Shown here: piece by piece, positions 21,374-22,278 of the stretch
Numbering within the stretch: the stretch's first letter is position 1
How the letters are laid out: every line of letters starts with the position of its first letter
DNA from: SHZI01 sp032122615
Lineage (GTDB): Bacteria > Pseudomonadota > Gammaproteobacteria > Steroidobacterales > GCA-2729495
DNA: 22,278 bases
Direction: 5' to 3'
NCBI GenBank assembly: GCA_032122615.1
Contig: JAQBGF010000200.1
Location: 1-22,278, forward strand
The notes under the pieces: generated by a model
What the model saw: the letters and a program-made list of their open reading frames with translations, nothing else
Databases searched by the model: none
What the model was told of the DNA's origin: nothing
Made by a program: the position numbers and the translations under genes

Positions 21374-22125
21374 CTGCTGCTCGCCGGGTTGGCGCCACGC
21401 AGCACGTCCTGTGCCCAGCGTGACTGGACTTCTCGTTCCAGGACCTCGCCCCTGACCCGCATCGCGAGGATGCCGAGAAAAAAGAGCGTGAACGCCAGGA
21501 TCATGGTCAGGAGTGGCCATAGCATGGCCCAGGAAATGGAGGGTGCCTCCAGCTTTGACAGCGTCGGGCCCTGGTGCAGGCTCGCCCACCAGATCACCGA
21601 AAAGTGAATGATGGGCACATTCACCACGCCAGCAACGGCCAGGATGGCACTCGCCCGGTCTGCCTGACTGAGGTTCTCGAACGCACTGCGAAGGCCCATG
21701 TAGCCAAAGTAGAGAAACAGCAGGATCAGCTCAGACGTCAGGCGAGGATCCCACTCCCAGTAAGTGCCCCACATGGGCTTGCCCCACACCGCCCCCGTAA
21801 CGAGTGCGGCGAACGTGAACGAGGCGCCAATCGGCGCGCAGCTGGCCGCCACGGCGTGGGCGAGCTTGATCCGCCAGATCAGGCCGATCGCACCGGCCAC
21901 GGCCATGGTGACGTAGATGGTCATCGAGAGGTACGCGCTCGGTACATGCACGTAGATGATCCGGAAGGCATCTCCCTGCTGATAGTCGGGTGGCGCCAGG
22001 ATTAATCCACCGAAGACGCCTACCCCGATGAGAATGACGGCGGGAACCAGCAGCCAGCTACTCAGGCTTCCAGCCACCGCATAGAAATGAGGTGGCGATG
22101 CCAGCCGGAAAAACCAGGTCCACAC
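21370..22125 (-). CDS. ccmC: Heme exporter/transfer subunit CcmC
   Basis: CcmC is an inner-membrane protein that loads heme onto CcmE. The 251-residue protein has about six membrane helices and the WWD-type segment WGTYWEWDPRLTSELILLF (119-137). The two flanking heme-ligand His are His60 (YVHVPSAY) and His174 (IIHFSVIWW). E. coli CcmC has 245 residues with His60 and His184. The start is GTG 22125, giving the family N-terminus MWTWFFRLASPPHFY; GGGAGAG lies 6 bases upstream. ccmD overlaps its end. Confidence 0.95.
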   Translation of the reverse strand: MWTWFFRLASPPHFYAVAGSLSSWLLVPAVILIGVGVFGGLILAPPDYQQGDAFRIIYVHVPSAYLSMTIYVTMAVAGAIGLIWRIKLAHAVAASCAPIGASFTFAALVTGAVWGKPMWGTYWEWDPRLTSELILLFLYFGYMGLRSAFENLSQADRASAILAVAGVVNVPIIHFSVIWWASLHQGPTLSKLEAPSISWAMLWPLLTMILAFTLFFLGILAMRVRGEVLEREVQSRWAQDVLRGANPASSR

Positions 22126-22144
22126 GTTCTACTCTCCCTTTCGT

Positions 22145-22278
22145 CTAGTCGGCGCTGACGCGGATTGCCGCTGCCGCCATGACCGGTGCCAGGCTGACAG
22201 CCAGCATCAGCAGCGCTCCGAGCAAGTATAGAGGGCCGGTTGGGTCTTCTCCCGCCAGCGCCAGGTCCGTGGCCCGCG
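22145..22278 (-). CDS. ccmB: Heme exporter subunit CcmB, C-terminal part (cut by window end)
   Basis: Reading the - strand from the window end in the frame that stops at TAG 22147-22145 gives about 44 residues. They include RATDLALAGEDPTGPLYLLG, a hydrophobic helix (ALLMLAVSLAPVMAAAA) and a short tail ending IRVSAD. This pattern of a final membrane helix and an Ala-rich Ile-Arg-Val end is how CcmB proteins finish. The place, 19 bases upstream of ccmC, is where ccmB belongs. CcmB is the membrane part of the CcmAB ABC transporter. The 5' portion, and ccmA, lie beyond the window. Confidence 0.82.
   Translation of the reverse strand, partial: RATDLALAGEDPTGPLYLLGALLMLAVSLAPVMAAAAIRVSAD

Overview
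The window reads as chromosomal DNA of a GC-rich (about 60%) Gammaproteobacterium. The main evidence is the gene order fabG-acpP-fabF-(pabB-pabC)-mltG-tmk-holB-pilZ and a bacterial System I cytochrome c maturation (ccm) operon. Placing pabB and pabC between fabF and mltG, with pilZ after holB, recalls Xanthomonadales/Chromatiales-type genomes, but I cannot name a genus. I saw no tRNA, rRNA, insertion sequence, CRISPR array or phage gene. No stretch of more than about 250 bases lacks a gene.

Region 1 (35-8400, + strand) is one tightly packed array. It holds a rhombosortase-type rhomboid protease, type II fatty acid synthesis (fabG, acpP, fabF), the chorismate-to-p-aminobenzoate branch for folate (pabB, pabC), an endolytic murein transglycosylase (mltG), thymidylate kinase (tmk), the DNA polymerase III delta-prime subunit (holB) and the type IV pilus protein PilZ. 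Gaps are 4-17 bases except on either side of acpP. There a terminator-like hairpin (upstream) and a nested palindrome (downstream) probably uncouple the level of acyl carrier protein from its neighbours.

Region 2 (8440-12322, - strand) runs, in transcription order, from an endonuclease/exonuclease/phosphatase-fold protein to a FadJ/FadB-type beta-oxidation protein 5 bases later. A protein with two cyclic-nucleotide-binding domains and a C-terminal rhodanese domain follows.

Region 3 (12402-14938, + strand) starts divergently from region 2. It holds a small stand-alone TIR-like protein, a thioredoxin-reductase-like ferredoxin/flavodoxin-NADP+ reductase and a cytoplasmic glycerophosphodiester phosphodiesterase. 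The last gene overlaps tail to tail by 4 bases with a lipocalin lipoprotein gene (blc) on the - strand. blc is divergent from a membrane fatty acid desaturase gene across a 244-base spacer with an AT-rich palindrome on a perfect TATAAT. Regions 1-3 share a lipid theme: fatty acid synthesis, beta-oxidation, desaturation, phosphodiester breakdown and lipid binding.

Region 4 (16623-22278, - strand) is the ccm operon. In transcription order it is ccmB (cut by the window end), C, D, E, F, G, H and I, with CcmH and CcmI as separate proteins. Several of its genes start with GTG or TTG and overlap stop-to-start.

Most of the window is well-understood core metabolism. The least explained parts are the TIR-like gene with its divergent EEP-fold neighbour, the cyclic-nucleotide-binding/rhodanese fusion, the desaturase control region, and a PabB carrying the TrpE-type Ala where E. 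coli PabB has its nucleophilic Lys.
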